A DNA stretch of 64,000 nt from Shinisaurus crocodilurus (Eukaryota > Chordata > Lepidosauria > Squamata > Shinisauridae). This document shows positions 1-10,748 of the stretch, in pieces. Below the pieces are notes generated by a model. The model was not told the origin of the DNA, ran no database searches, and saw only the letters and a program-made list of their open reading frames with translations. How positions within the stretch are numbered: position 1 is the stretch's first letter; every line of letters begins with the position of its first letter. The position numbers were made by a program, and so were the translations under genes. The stretch spans positions 197,097,118 through 197,161,117 of the forward strand of contig CM037878.1 of NCBI GenBank assembly GCA_021292165.1, given 5' to 3'.

Positions 1-1505
1 CATGGACATTGCCCCAAAACAAAAACAAAAAATGAAAAGACACATTATGAATGTTATACCAAACTGCAAGCACCAAGCAGCAGTACACACTGTACTGAAT
101 GTCTGAAAGCTTCAAGAACTGAAGGGTTCTTGAACCCTTCTAACAACTGAAGGGTTAGAGGAGTTAGTTGAACTGGGTGGTCTTCAGCTGTTGGCAGAAG
201 TCCATACCCCAGGGCAGTTGGAAAAGGAAAGACCCTCCTATATACTCGTAATGCAGGAGAACCCACTGTTTCCAAATTTCTACCCTAGACAGACAGTTGG
301 GTCATCAAATGCCAAGATGGTTGCATTCCCCACACAAATCTGAGATGCTACAATAACCAAACTGTATCATAGTGTAACAATTTTTCAACCACTTCAAAAC
401 TAAAGATGACTGCTAAGTACCAAGAAGAGCAGTTAAAAAGATTATGGGCCATTTATAGAAGAGGTTGCTAAACTCTTGTGATTGTTTTTGGCCATTTCAA
501 GCTAAAGAATGTAAAGTTGATGTCTGAGTGTTGGAGTCATGAATCTTGATGAGATATCCAGCTGAAGCTATTTAAAGAATGTATATTTCCTAGGTTGTGG
601 CATAAATCAAATATTGTGACACTTATAAGTCACTCTTAGGAAGTGTGCATACTAACAAATACCTAGTCTGAACTCCCTAATTTATATGTTTCCTACAGAG
701 AATACAAAGGGGAATATAAGCTTGATTTTTTGCTTTGTATGATGAATAGGCATATAGGTACTCTAGCTAGTTTCTACCCAAGGCCCAAAGTGAAGAGAAT
801 AATTAATCAAGGGTGCTATCTCTCATTGAGCAGAAAGCTGGTATAGACTTTCTAAGTCTTTGAGTATATGATACAGTGTTGCATTGAAGATTAACTGACA
901 AATTGTATCTTGTGATCCAAGAGAAGAAGGTCATAGATTTCATCATGCAGAAGATCTGTAACAGAACAGTTGATGTTCAAGAGCTTTGTTGGCTCAAATC
1001 AACCACATCATTTTCTTAGTCCACTCTTCACCTCTCTGATTGCTACGTAGCAAACTTAATGACTATTTAGACTGTAATGGAAAGGAAATTAAAGTGAAGG
1101 TTTACTTATTGGCTAGTATATTGTTGAGTCTCATAGTTCACTGACCCCTACATTTTGTTTATTCAAGAGCAGTAGAAGTTAAACAAATATGTTTCTTTGG
1201 CAGGTCACTCTATGCAAGCCTTGGTATAAGCAACACTTCCTTATCACCCACAAGTTGCTCTGTGACACACAAATGCATGCAAGTTTTGGTTGCACAGGTT
1301 GACACATGTTCTATATTGGCTGTGAAGCTGTTGAAAGCTTTAAGTTGATAGCTATTCTTTGATAAATATAACATGATTTTGAATATTGCAGAGGACCTTT
1401 GATCCCTTAGGTGAAAACATTTGTTACAGCAGGGGTAAAATATATGATGACAAGCCTGTAAACTAGTGTGATAATAGCAATATTACCCACAGTGGAAAAT
1501 CTGGT
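1..1505. other. unassigned AT-rich sequence
   Basis: I see no gene, RNA gene or repeat family here. The sequence is AT-rich, with stops in all frames at short intervals and no long tandem repeat. A short duplicated phrase near 120-160 (GAAGGGTT repeated) is the only local structure noticed. It is most likely single-copy intergenic or intronic DNA. Confidence 0.5.
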
Positions 1506-1699
1506 AACTTATTTCAATATTTATTTATTTTTAATTGAGTTTTAATATAATACAAAAATAAAACAGGTATAGATGATGAGGCTAGCAGTGTTACAATGCA
1601 TTACTCCAGAACTGGAATTATGCAGATGGAGGAGCAAGGGTTGCTGAATGTATATAGCATATGCAATAAGGGGATACCACTTCTATGAATAAGTCTCAG

Positions 1700-2620
1700 T
1701 TTCCCAGTCCTTTTACACAGTACAGTCTATGAGTCAGCTTTTCAGAAAGAACAATTTTCTATATTGCATTCATCCATTTTTGTTTTGCTAGTCGAGTAGA
1801 AGATTTTCCATTTCATGCAATCTCAAGCTGGACAGCTGCAAGCATAACAGTAATCAACTCTTTATGTAAAAGGTGTTCATTCTCATCTTTGAAAATTGGA
1901 AGTAGGAGTAGGGCTCCACAATGTTTAATTTGCTGTTCAGTAATTTCACATATTGTAGAAAGAACTTGGTTTCAAAAGTCTACAACTATTGGGCTTAATT
2001 GCCACATATGTATTAAGAAACCAACCTGATCACATCCTCTCCAGTACAATGGTGAAAGAGATTTGTTAAAATGGTGTATTTTAGTTGGGGTGAAGTGTCA
2101 CCGGTGCACTACCTTCATTGTGGCTTTTCTTGTTTGTGCTGAAATTGTGTGAAACATGGGGGTAACCCAGAGTTAGGACCATTGGTGTTCCATTCCAGTT
2201 GTGTTCAGGTCTGCTTCCCATACTAATTTTAGCCCTGATGAGTTTCTGTAGATGAGATAGATTAACCATTTATGTAGTATGGAGACTAGACCTTTCATGG
2301 AATTACTCCCGGGTAAGCATGTATTTTCAAAGATCAGTAGCCCTTGATGAATACCTTCTTTTCTAGCCAGTGTTTTTAGCAAAATATTATTATTTGATAT
2401 TTTGGTAAAGAGGAAACCTTCACCCCTTGTAAACGCACCTCCAGGATAGGAAGGGAGATGGGCAGTCCCCTTATAAACAAGTATCTAACATGGAAAAATC
2501 CCCTCTCCCTCCAATCTAGGAACTGTGCTGGTTTGTCTGGTCCTACAAATTTAGGGTGGTCTAAAATTGGGCACAGGTGGAGGGTGAGGGAGCAAGAAAC
2601 TTTGCCCATGGTTTCCAAAT
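1700..2620 (-). pseudogene. L1 ORF2 C-terminal region (decayed)
   Basis: The minus strand encodes a piece with L1-type spacing (HPKFVGPDKPAQFLDWRERG, near 2530-2570), then a degraded Cys/His segment, CWRGCDQVGFLIHMW, at about 2000-2045. The same segment of the younger L1 at 18.5 kb reads CWRGCQELGTYAHMWWSC, so the two elements confirm each other. Downstream codons continue to about 1700 with one or two stops. This region binds nucleic acid in L1 proteins. The copy is broken and non-functional. Confidence 0.82.
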
Positions 2621-2919
2621 TTTGAGTGTTGCTTTAGAAGGGTTTTTTAACCCTCTCTATTTCAGCCTTGGTAAGCTTCTTAAAGGGAAGTGCTACGTAG
2701 GTGTTGGGGGGGCTCTATTTAATGTTTCCATAGAAACCCAGAATATGCCCATATAATTTCTTATGATGCTTGTTAATTGCTTGATCTGGAAAGAGGTAAA
2801 ATACAATTGTAAATTGGGTATAGCAAATCCCCCTCTTATTTGGCTGTGGTACTGTGCAGCCTTAATTAATCTAGACTTTCCCCCCTTGTTGATCGATCTC
2901 TCTAGTAGTTGTTGCCATT

Positions 2920-4250
2920 TTTTTCATTTGTTATCTTCTGGGGAAATGGGAATCATGTGAAAAAGGAAAAGAAGCGTGGACAGAATCATCATCATTTTTA
3001 TAGAGGCAATGTTGCCCAGGATGGATAGCTTCATATTAGCCCATGCTTTTAATTTATATTTCATCCATTTTATAACAGGTGTGTAGTTTCTTGGAACTAG
3101 CTGTTGCAAGTCCTTTGGTATTTGACTGCCCAGGTATTTTAGGCAGGAGAGTCTCAAAGTTAGCTGGGATATATTTTGAAGTTTCTTTTGAGTTTGAAGT
3201 GGTGTTTGTAGGCAAAATAAGTCAGATTTCTCATAATTTATTTTAAGACCAGTATGGTGTTGGAAAGTGCCAGTATAGCTGTTTCAGGATTGGAAAAAAA
3301 TAGGAGGACATCATCTGCAGAAAGATTAATCAAGTGGGTAGTGGGCCCTATCGTGACCCCCTTAATGATGAATTGTTTGTGCCAGGGATTTTATAGCAAT
3401 GGCAAAAAGGAGGGAAGAGTGGGCACCCTTGTTTTGTCCTGCGATGCAGTTGTATAGGTAGAGAGTCCATTTTATTTGTATAGATGAGTGCCTCCAAAGC
3501 AGCATAGAGCTGGGCCACTGCTATCTGGAAATGTTCACCCATGCCCATTTTTTTGGTAAAACTTTAAGCGGATAGGGCCATTCCACCTGATCAAGGGCTT
3601 TTAAAGCATCTGAAGATACAATGTAAACTGGGGATTTAGTAGTGTTGTTATGATGGACAATATTTAAGACCTGTCAGATAGCATCAGCCATCTGATGACT
3701 TGGCATGAACCCCATTTGAGCCATACGGATGTACTATGTGATGAATTGATCCAGTTGCTAGGCCAGGATGGATGTAAACAGCTTGGCATCCTGATTAACC
3801 TGTGTGATTGGGCAGTATGACCCTGGTAGTTTTAAGTCTTTACCATCCTTAGGAATGACTGCCACCCTTGCTCTTTTCCAAGATTCTCGAATCCTAGAAC
3901 CCCCTAGGATTTCATTAAAGAGGGTTGTGAGGTGTGACAAGATTAAGATGGCAAAAGCTTTATAAAATTCCCCTGTAAAACCATCAGTGGCCGGGGATTT
4001 GCCTGGTTCCAGGTGTTTAATAGAGTTAGTGACCTCTTGTTCTGTTATAGGTTGGGTTAAGCACTGATCTGTGTTTGGCCTCAATTGTTTTTATATCTAA
4101 GGAATCTAAAAAGGTATCTATAGCTGAGGGATCAGGGTTTTCTGACATGTATAGCGTGGCATAGAACTCCTGAAAGGTTTCACGAATAAGCTTAGGAGTG
4201 GTTGATACTGACCTTTTTTTTCATTAGAATAGCTGGGATTGTTGCTCTAG
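2920..4250 (-). pseudogene. L1 ORF2 reverse transcriptase domain (decayed)
   Basis: Minus-strand reading gives the fingers motif GKSPATDGFTGEFYK (around 3960-4005), then KRARVAVIPKDGKD. Next come a degraded RTKQGCPL box (about 3420-3450) and the catalytic box as SADDVLLF (about 3298-3321). The motif YLGSQIPKD and the thumb region (W..MKLSILGNIASIKM) end near 2924. L1 enzymes usually carry FADD or YADD; here the first residue reads serine. The two aspartates are kept. Stops and frameshifts split the domain at least four times. The codons just before the fingers (KLLARILKQRNA, 4895-4945) are separated from it by the 642-bp hAT insertion. The domain would have copied L1 RNA at the nicked target. 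Confidence 0.88.
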
Positions 4251-4252
4251 CG
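4245..4252. repeat. 8-bp target duplication, left copy of SPIN-like hAT
   Basis: CTCTAGCG here pairs with CTCTAGCA at 4895-4902. The centre TA at positions 4-5 matches the pattern seen at the other small hAT insertions in this window. Confidence 0.8.
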
Positions 4253-4894
4253 CAGTGATGATGAACCTTTTTGAGCCCGAGTGCCCAAACTGCAACACAC
4301 AACCAACTTATTTATTTCAAAGTGCCAACACTGCAATTAAGCCTGTTTTTAAACACAGCAATGTTTAAACACAGTAGCGCCGGGCCGAAGAAGAGCCCTG
4401 TGGCACCCGCAAGCTCACTTACTGAGGGGTCACACCTCAGGCTGCGGATTGGCTGCGGAGATGGCGCCGGCTGCGGGGAGGCGGCCCGCGCACCCTGCGA
4501 ACAGCGGGTGCTCCTGTCGGCCCCGCCCGCTGCGTCACAGCCTGAGCCCGGGCGCGGGGCGTGACGCTGCCTCGCGCTGCCGGCCGGGAGCGTTGGCACC
4601 ACCCAGTGACATCATTGCCGGGCAACAGCAGCTCTCCAGGCCTGCCCGCCCCACCCCGGGAGGACCTTCTCAACCCTTCCCCGGCAGAGGCGGCGGCCTA
4701 TGGGATGCCGGGCGACGCGTGGCGGGCAGGAGTGGCTGCTCCGCCTGCCTCCATCCTTCAGTGGCTTTTCCCCCCTGCTCTCTAGCTCTGTGCCCCCAAA
4801 GCCGCTTGAGGGCTGGCGACCTATGGCTCGCGTGCCCACAGAGCGGTCCCTGTGTGCCAACTGTGGCACGCATGCCATAGGTTCGCCATCACTG
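4253..4894. mobile_element. SPIN/Buster-like non-autonomous hAT element, 642 bp
   Basis: The ends are inverted repeats: the left starts CAGTGATGATGAACCT and the right, reverse-complemented, starts CAGTGATGGCGAACCT. They are flanked by 8-bp duplications CTCTAGCG (4245-4252) and CTCTAGCA (4895-4902), one mismatch. An 8-bp duplication and CAGNG-type ends define hAT transposons. The ends resemble SPIN elements as I remember them; that name needs checking. The core (about 4380-4870) is GC- and CpG-rich, unlike the AT-rich surroundings. Its overlapping open frames on both strands look like composition artefacts, not a transposase. It lies inside the L1 ORF2. Confidence 0.85.
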
Positions 4895-4961
4895 CTCTAG
4901 CATTCCTTTGTTTGAGGATCCTAGCAAGTAGCTTTGTTCCCTTGTTTCCAAATTCATAATA

Positions 4962-5212
4962 CAGTCATGCCTTGGATTGAAAGCATAATTCGTTCCGGAA
5001 ACATGCTTGTAATCCAAAACACTCTTATATCAAAACGGAATTCCCCCCAAAAAAATTTGTACAGAGATTTTTAATTTAAGCCGTACTACAGTGCTTGTAT
5101 TGCAAGACGTCGCTTGTATATCAAGTAAAAAAATATTAAATAAATATTTAAAAATTTGCTTGTCTTGCAAAACGCTCTCAAATCAAGTTACTTGCAATCC
5201 AAGGTATTACTG
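4962..5212. mobile_element. Tigger/mariner-like MITE, copy 1
   Basis: It has 18-bp inverted ends, CAGTCATGCCTTGGATTG on the left and the reverse complement of CAGTAATACCTTGGATTG on the right. TA dinucleotides flank it (4960-4961, 5213-5214). The 251-bp length, TA target and CAGT ends fit a non-autonomous Tc1/mariner-superfamily element, perhaps Tigger/pogo. It has no coding capacity. It is the first of seven copies in the window and lies within the L1. Confidence 0.88.
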
Positions 5213-5519
5213 TAATTGCATTGTAGATAGATTAGGGAGGATTGTATTTTGCCAATTTCAAGAGCTGCTCATTTAGCCACTAGTTTAGTGTGGGTTTTTT
5301 CCCCCTTCCCTTTCATTTATGTTCATCCTAGAGGGCCCCCACTTCTTTTGTCAATTCATCATTTTGCTTTCCTCTTTGTTTTTTTCTTTAGAGAGGGAGC
5401 CCTCCTGAATGAACAGCCCCCCCCCCATAAGACAGCTTAAATGTGTCCCACAGAAGGCTGGTGGAGTCTGTGGCATGTTTATTGTCTGCATAAAACTTTG
5501 CTATGTTCTCAAGACTTTT

Positions 5520-6305
5520 CTATTTACAGGGCTGTCTTGGGAGCAAGCTCAGATTCAATCTCCACATAAATGTTTTGCTATGGGTGATATCTGTGCTTAA
5601 GATCAGTGACATGGGGGCATGATCAGAGATATTAATCAGGCCTATGCTGGCATCTGGTACAGCTGGCAAGAGAGCAGCTGATACTAAGAGGAGATCTATG
5701 TCCCATGCCTTGAGGAGTAGTAAGTGTAGTCGTACTTGTTCCCATGTCACATTCTCTGTGAGTCAGCTAAGCCATGCTTATCAAGGAGGTTTTTTTTAGA
5801 GAGGTATGTGCCTCAAGTGGTCGGGGTGCACTAGTGCTTCTATCCAGGTTGCGATTAAGGATGGCATTCACATCTCCTCCCATCACTACATCACCTGTTT
5901 TAAAACATGCCAAGGCCTCAAGCATGTCTGTCATAAAAATAAATTGTGCCTGGTTTGGGGCATAAAAGGAGACTAGCATGAGGTGGCGATCTGTATGGGT
6001 GGGTACATTAAAAAAAAAAAGAAAGAAGAAGCACCCTCGTGGATCTTGGAAGCAGTATTCTACTTTTAATGGACAGGTCTTGGTGAGAATTACGGCAACC
6101 CCTCATACTTTAGATGACACCCCCCCCCGCGCACAATACTGATCCCCTAGAGTTGAGTGTGACCTAATTTTTTTAAACTCTGCGGTGGTAATGGGTCTCT
6201 TGAAGCATTATAATATCTGGTCTCCATTTCATAAGAGCATTTGTTATTCTGCATCATTTAATAATAGAGCCCAGCCCATTCACATTCAAATATGTGATTT
6301 TTAAG
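5520..6305 (-). pseudogene. L1 ORF2 endonuclease domain (decayed)
   Basis: This is the N-terminal endonuclease that nicks target DNA for L1 retrotransposition. All four landmark motifs of the APE-like fold can be read on the minus strand: NVNGL (6272-6286), LQETH (about 6190-6205), GGDVNA (5863-5880) and NISDHAPM (5610-5633). The stretch between GGDVNA and SDHAP stays open for long runs, but stops and frameshifts interrupt it after LQETH and between the pieces. The start of ORF2 probably lies close to 6305, just upstream of NVNGL; the true start codon is not clear. Past the domain, codons resembling the L1 linker (SLLWDTFK) continue towards 5300. It is inactive as it stands. Confidence 0.85.
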
Positions 6306-7095
6306 TTATTGAATTGTGCGAGAAGGTAAGCGTCTAGATTTGCCCCTGCAGTGTCCTGCTACTCTCTGTTTCCACAGTGGAACCTGAGCACTCGTATGTC
6401 TGTATTTAACCATCAATGCAAAAGTTAAATTCACATGAAGTGTAACAACAAAATAAACCTGAACTTTAACCGAACCATTTCCCATTATTCGGAGAGGAGT
6501 GAAATGAAGATATTTCACGCCTTGTACTAACTGCTCCCAGTAATCCCAATGCGGGGTGCTGGGGGTAAGTTGAGAGTTAAAAAGAAATGCCCCACTCTGG
6601 GCCTCCCATGATTAAGGTACACTGAAAGTAACCTGAAATGGTGCTTTTTCAGTGGCATTAAGTAGAGGCATCAGTAGGCCGCTGTAGATCATAAGGCAAG
6701 ATGGCCACCATAATACAAAAAAGATCTGAGATGATGATGTTTACAGAATGGCCTTCATCTTGAATGTCACGGGTGACCATCTCCAGACTTCTTCAGGGTC
6801 ACTGTAGGTTCCTTGTTTATTCTTTCCCAAGCAGGGTTGTCTCGGTGGTGATCATAGAAGTGGAGGTTGTCATCCTCATCAGGAAGTTAAGTAGACTTAT
6901 GTGCTTTAATGACTAGCACCTCACAAAGAGCTGCTGCCTTTGTGGTGTTCAACAATTTGCTGACAATTTATTTAATACAGAGCAGGGAAGGATGCAATAG
7001 GAACAATTTGGATAATTAAACAATTTCTCATGTTAAAAAAAGAAAAGAAAAGAAGGAGGGGATTGAGTCCAATAAATAAGTTATGCACTTCCCCA
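6306..7095. other. sequence upstream of L1 ORF2, not resolved
   Basis: This stretch follows the L1 endonuclease on its 5' side and could hold ORF1 or 5' UTR remains on the minus strand. I could not recognise ORF1 motifs. The phrase NPAWERINKEPTVTLKKSG can be read near 6790-6850 on the minus strand, but this is weak. No other feature is visible. Confidence 0.3.
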
Positions 7096-7097
7096 AA

Positions 7098-7205
7098 ATG
7101 GTGCCCTCCAGATGTTTTGGACTAAAACTTCCATCAGCCCCGGCTAGTATGGCCAATGGCCAGGGATGATGGGGCTGTATCTGGATTGCACCAGGTTGGG
7201 GAAGG
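7098..7205. mobile_element. foldback hAT MITE (136-bp family), partial
   Basis: The left part (GGTGCCCTCCAGATGTTTTG) and right part (ATCTGGATTGCACCAGGTTG) are imperfect inverted copies around GGCCAATGGCC. The outer few bases of the left end are missing. It is related to the complete copy at 10158-10293. No target duplication is preserved. Confidence 0.7.
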
Positions 7206-7491
7206 CTAGAATAGGATCTGTCATCTCAGGCCGATCTGCTGCTACACAGCAGGAATGCAGCTGTAGCATTCAGCCTTCTACTCTCTGGCCTCAAAGCTGC
7301 TGCTGGATGAATGTTGTTTGAAGGTGTTAGGCTGCAGTTCTCTCCTCCATTCTAGTTGGTGCTTTTTATTCACTCCCTTTGTTGTCTTCTCAGTCTCTTT
7401 CCTCTCTCAGATTTTCCACTCTCCTTCAGAATTGGCTCACAGTTCCTCCTCAGAAACTCCTATAGCAAAGTGCTGTGTTCCAGGCATAGAT

Positions 7492-7515
7492 TCATAGATT
7501 CATATGAATCTATGA
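7492..7515. repeat. 24-bp perfect palindrome
   Basis: The 24 bases centred on CATATG read the same on both strands. The arms contain the ATTCATAG-type word found in CR1 3' tails, so this may be two short CR1-like tail repeats head to head. No LINE body was recognised beside it. Confidence 0.8.
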
Positions 7516-10150
7516 TCTATCTTGCAGGGGGGATACATTTTACATGGTTACATAAAGTGAAAATGCATTCATCAATTCACACAACTATATGCATGTTCAT
7601 TCAACTCAGGTACAGTTGTATGCATGATCTATATCCCAGGTTAAATAGGATCCTAGTATCTGGGTACAAATCAGGTATGAACGCATGTAGAAAAATTCTC
7701 ACAACCATCTGAGTGAGTGTACATACAGTGTGAACATCATTCAGTAAGGGGTTACCCTTATGATTTTGAATACCCCTTATGATTTCGCTGAGAGCAGAGT
7801 GATCAGACTATGTGACCGGCTCATTGTGTTGATATTTCGTTAAATACTGTGCTGCTGTATGTACAAAGGCTTAACAGGAACACCACACCAAAGACCGTTT
7901 TTGTCTTTGGTATCGAGAAGAGTAGTAATTCAAACCTCAGAGTATCTATTGAATCGTTTATTCTCATTAACGTATTACTGAATGATATGAATGGCTGCCA
8001 GTTTTCCTCTTAAATATCTCATTAGGAGGTCAGTGAGAGTTTTCTTTTTCGCTTTGATTTCCTGTAACGGTTGAATTGTCTCAGTACAAAGCAGTACATT
8101 TTGTACCGAGTTGATTGTAAAGTTTTAAAGAAGTAATAGCCATTAATTTTGTGGGAGGGACAAGTGAAATACAACTTCTGTATGATAAAAGAGTGCTGCA
8201 CGAATGCTGTAACTTCTACGTGTGTTTGAGGATTTAATAGAAATTACCATAGTTTCTAAATTGCATCTGATTGTACTGCTAGCTCCAATTTTAATAAAGG
8301 GACTTTCCTTGCAAAAGAAACATATCTAGATTAAATACTGTGTTTTGTATTAATGCAAGTCTGATTTATTAGCATTTCTATAATGTCATGGAATATTCAC
8401 ACAATATTTTCTACTTTCAAGATATAATTATCTTTGCTAACAGTTGGATGAATTTTACTTGTGCTGTGGAATAACTAGTTAATAAAAAATACTAGAAGTC
8501 ACTTCAGATGCTAGTTTTCCCTATGTATGTATTGGAGACGAACTAGAATATGGGTATACTCACGTGAGGCTCTAGACTTCATGTGGAAAGAAGCTCACAA
8601 TGAGAGAACTTTACTTGATGGGCAGGCACTACCAGTCACATCTGGGAGCTGGGGCCTGGCAGCAGGTGGCAGTGATGCTGCAACTGATCAGGGCAATTGA
8701 AATGATTACAGGAACTCACTGTTCTTCCTGTGATCGGGTGCAGTCCTAGAGAGAAGCTGGTGCCACTGCTCTGAGCCGTGGCAGCAGCCTTGGTGGCTGT
8801 TCCATACCAGCTGGGCTGTGTGGTATCCCAGATGACGCACATGCCTCAGGTTCTCTGGAGCATGTCAGTCTTCACCAGTGATAAGGTGGGAGATATGTCA
8901 GGTTAGTGAAGCAAGCTCTTGTGCTTACTATCTTCCACTGGAGCCAGCTGTTTGATTAGTTTTGATGTTGAGTTTTCATCAAATCTGTGGTAATTAAGTC
9001 ATCTCTTGAACTTGTATAGAGTTCATGCTGCTTCCTCCTAGCTTCTCCTAGGATAGGACTGTTTAGAATATGGGGAGGAATGTGGCCATTTGGGGTGGGG
9101 GGTGGGGAATTATCATGGTTTTGAGATTCATAATTGTGTGATACATGGGGAAGGGAGTAAACATTTCATTAGAAATAAATGTGGTGAAAGGGTTAACATT
9201 CTGTTGTATAGTTACTTATAATACGTATCGTGTGGTTGCTTTTCACAGTTCACTTAATTTTCGTATCTGGGAAAGCTGAACAAATTTTGTCAGTATTTTG
9301 TATTTCAAACCACTTCCTTTTGGGAGCAGGAGCTTTGTTTGGCTCCTAAGTAGCCATTTTATTTGCCAAGTTGAAGCTTCCTTTCTTGGCTCAATTAGAA
9401 GAAAGTCCCAAGGAAAGAAATCATGTTACGTTCTCCATGGTACTGTGTCACTGATGCATACTAAAAGCAAAATGTCTGTTTTGAGCGTTTTTTTTAACCA
9501 CCCACCAAAATGGCCAAGCAAGGGTTCATTTAGACTAAAAATAATGTATTATTCATCATACAAGGTACAACTTCAGAAAATGAGGAGGTGCATGAATATT
9601 TACAGCATACTAAAATAAAAGTCTATTTTGTTGGGGGTGGGGGGTGCGAGCATGCCTGACTAGCTATTATCTAGTTTCAGTAAGTGGATTACAGCTGGTT
9701 TTTTGTTTTGTTTTTTAGATTTAGGGTTGCCAACCTTAACTCTCAAGGCAATTTAGTCAAGATGTTCAGCATGTCCAGGCCCACCTAGGTGTAGTAGACA
9801 ATAATAGATTATGGGCACAACCCTAGGCATATTTACTTTAAGTCCTACAGTTTAAAAACGAAGTCCTACAACCCCCAGCATTATTTCTGTCTAAAGATGC
9901 ATAGGATTGTGCCCTAACAGTACTTGTTTAGGGCATTTAATGTTTAGGCAAAAAAAGTTTCTTTTGGATTTCCCCCCCTGTTCTGTCATTTTTCATATCA
10001 GAGCAGCTGTCATAGTATCAGTTTGTATATTCCAGAGGCATATACAATTGGCAGTCCATGAGCCAAACTTAATCTTGGTTAGGCTTGAAGGTAGAGCTCA
10101 ACAGATAGCACAAAGAGTAGGTGCCTTGCCTTCATGCTCATGTGATAAGG
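7516..10150. other. mostly single-copy sequence, possible conserved noncoding DNA
   Basis: No gene, splice-supported exon or repeat family was recognised. The part at about 7760-8420 is AT-rich, lacks recognisable repeats and keeps scattered CpGs, which makes it a weak candidate for conserved noncoding DNA. At 9810-9915 the words ATGGGCACAACCCTAGGCAT and ATAGGATTGTGCCCTAA face each other, which looks like an old inverted-repeat element. Confidence 0.35.
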
Positions 10151-10157
10151 CTTAGTG

Positions 10158-10293
10158 CAAGGGTAGGCAACCTGGTGCCTATCAGATGATTTGGACTATG
10201 ACTCTCATAATCCCCAGATAGCATGGTTAATGGTCAAGGATGATGGGAGGTGTAGTCCAAAACATCTGGAGAGCACCAAATTGCTTACCCCTG
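10158..10293. mobile_element. foldback hAT MITE, 136 bp, complete
   Basis: Ends CAAGGGTAGGCAACCTGG and, reverse-complemented, CAGGGGTAAGCAATTTGG are near-palindromic across the element. Its length equals the copies at 24488 and 34310. The flanks GCTTAGTG (10150-10157) and CCCTAGTT (10294-10301) match at five of eight positions and share central TAG, so the duplication has decayed. Confidence 0.75.
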
Positions 10294-10740
10294 CCCTAGT
10301 TATCAAACTGGTGATGGACACCCTTGCAGCATTATGTGCATGGGTGCTGGGTCTCTGGGAATGATAGGCTGTTGGCAGAATGCAGTCAGTGAGTGGAAAT
10401 AGTTCCTTACCGAGATTTCTTTCTCCTTGAATTCAGAACTACATGTTACCAAGAATATACGGTTGCCCTGAAAAATGGCAGTACTGTGTCTATTTCAATC
10501 TAGCTTGTGTCATTATGAAGTGCATTTCTTTGTCTCCACCAAGGGTGTGAAGCAATAAAATACACACAGTAGTAATGTGGGGTAGTAGGCATGGAGTAGG
10601 CAGAGATGATAGAACCTGATAGGGGACTATCATTTTTAGTGACAGCCCTGTATCTTTTGTAGCACGCCCTTTGCCCCATGATGAGGTGAACACAAACTTA
10701 AGGATCAGGTTGTAGGATCTGGACCTTTGGAGATTCTCCT
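10294..10740. other. unassigned sequence
   Basis: No gene or repeat was recognised between the small MITE and the 2.16-kb hAT transposon. Confidence 0.4.
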
Positions 10741-10748
10741 CATGGATC
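10741..10748. repeat. 8-bp target duplication of the 2155-bp hAT, left
   Basis: CATGGATC is repeated exactly at 12904-12911 on the far side of the element. Confidence 0.93.

Larger units (their letters stand above)
1510..6305 (-). mobile_element. L1-clade LINE, nearly full-length ORF2, degraded and nested
   Basis: Read on the minus strand, this block gives the parts of an L1 ORF2 in the correct order: apurinic-type endonuclease (about 6305-5520), linker (about 5520-4900), reverse transcriptase (about 4250-2920) and C-terminal Cys/His region (about 2620-1700). An A-rich 3' end (T-rich on the plus strand, 1517-1545) follows. Many stops and frameshifts separate the pieces, so it cannot make protein. 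Two later DNA transposons sit inside it: a hAT at 4253-4894 and a Tigger-like MITE at 4962-5212. L1 codons read on across the hAT insertion site, so the insertion came after the L1. ORF1 was not recognised upstream. Flanking target duplications were not found. L1-clade membership rests on motif order; the exact family is unknown. Confidence 0.9.

Noticed and set aside
4449..4880. 143-codon open frame and others overlapping on both strands
   Set aside because: They lie in the GC-rich core of a non-autonomous hAT. Low stop frequency is due to composition and all frames look alike.
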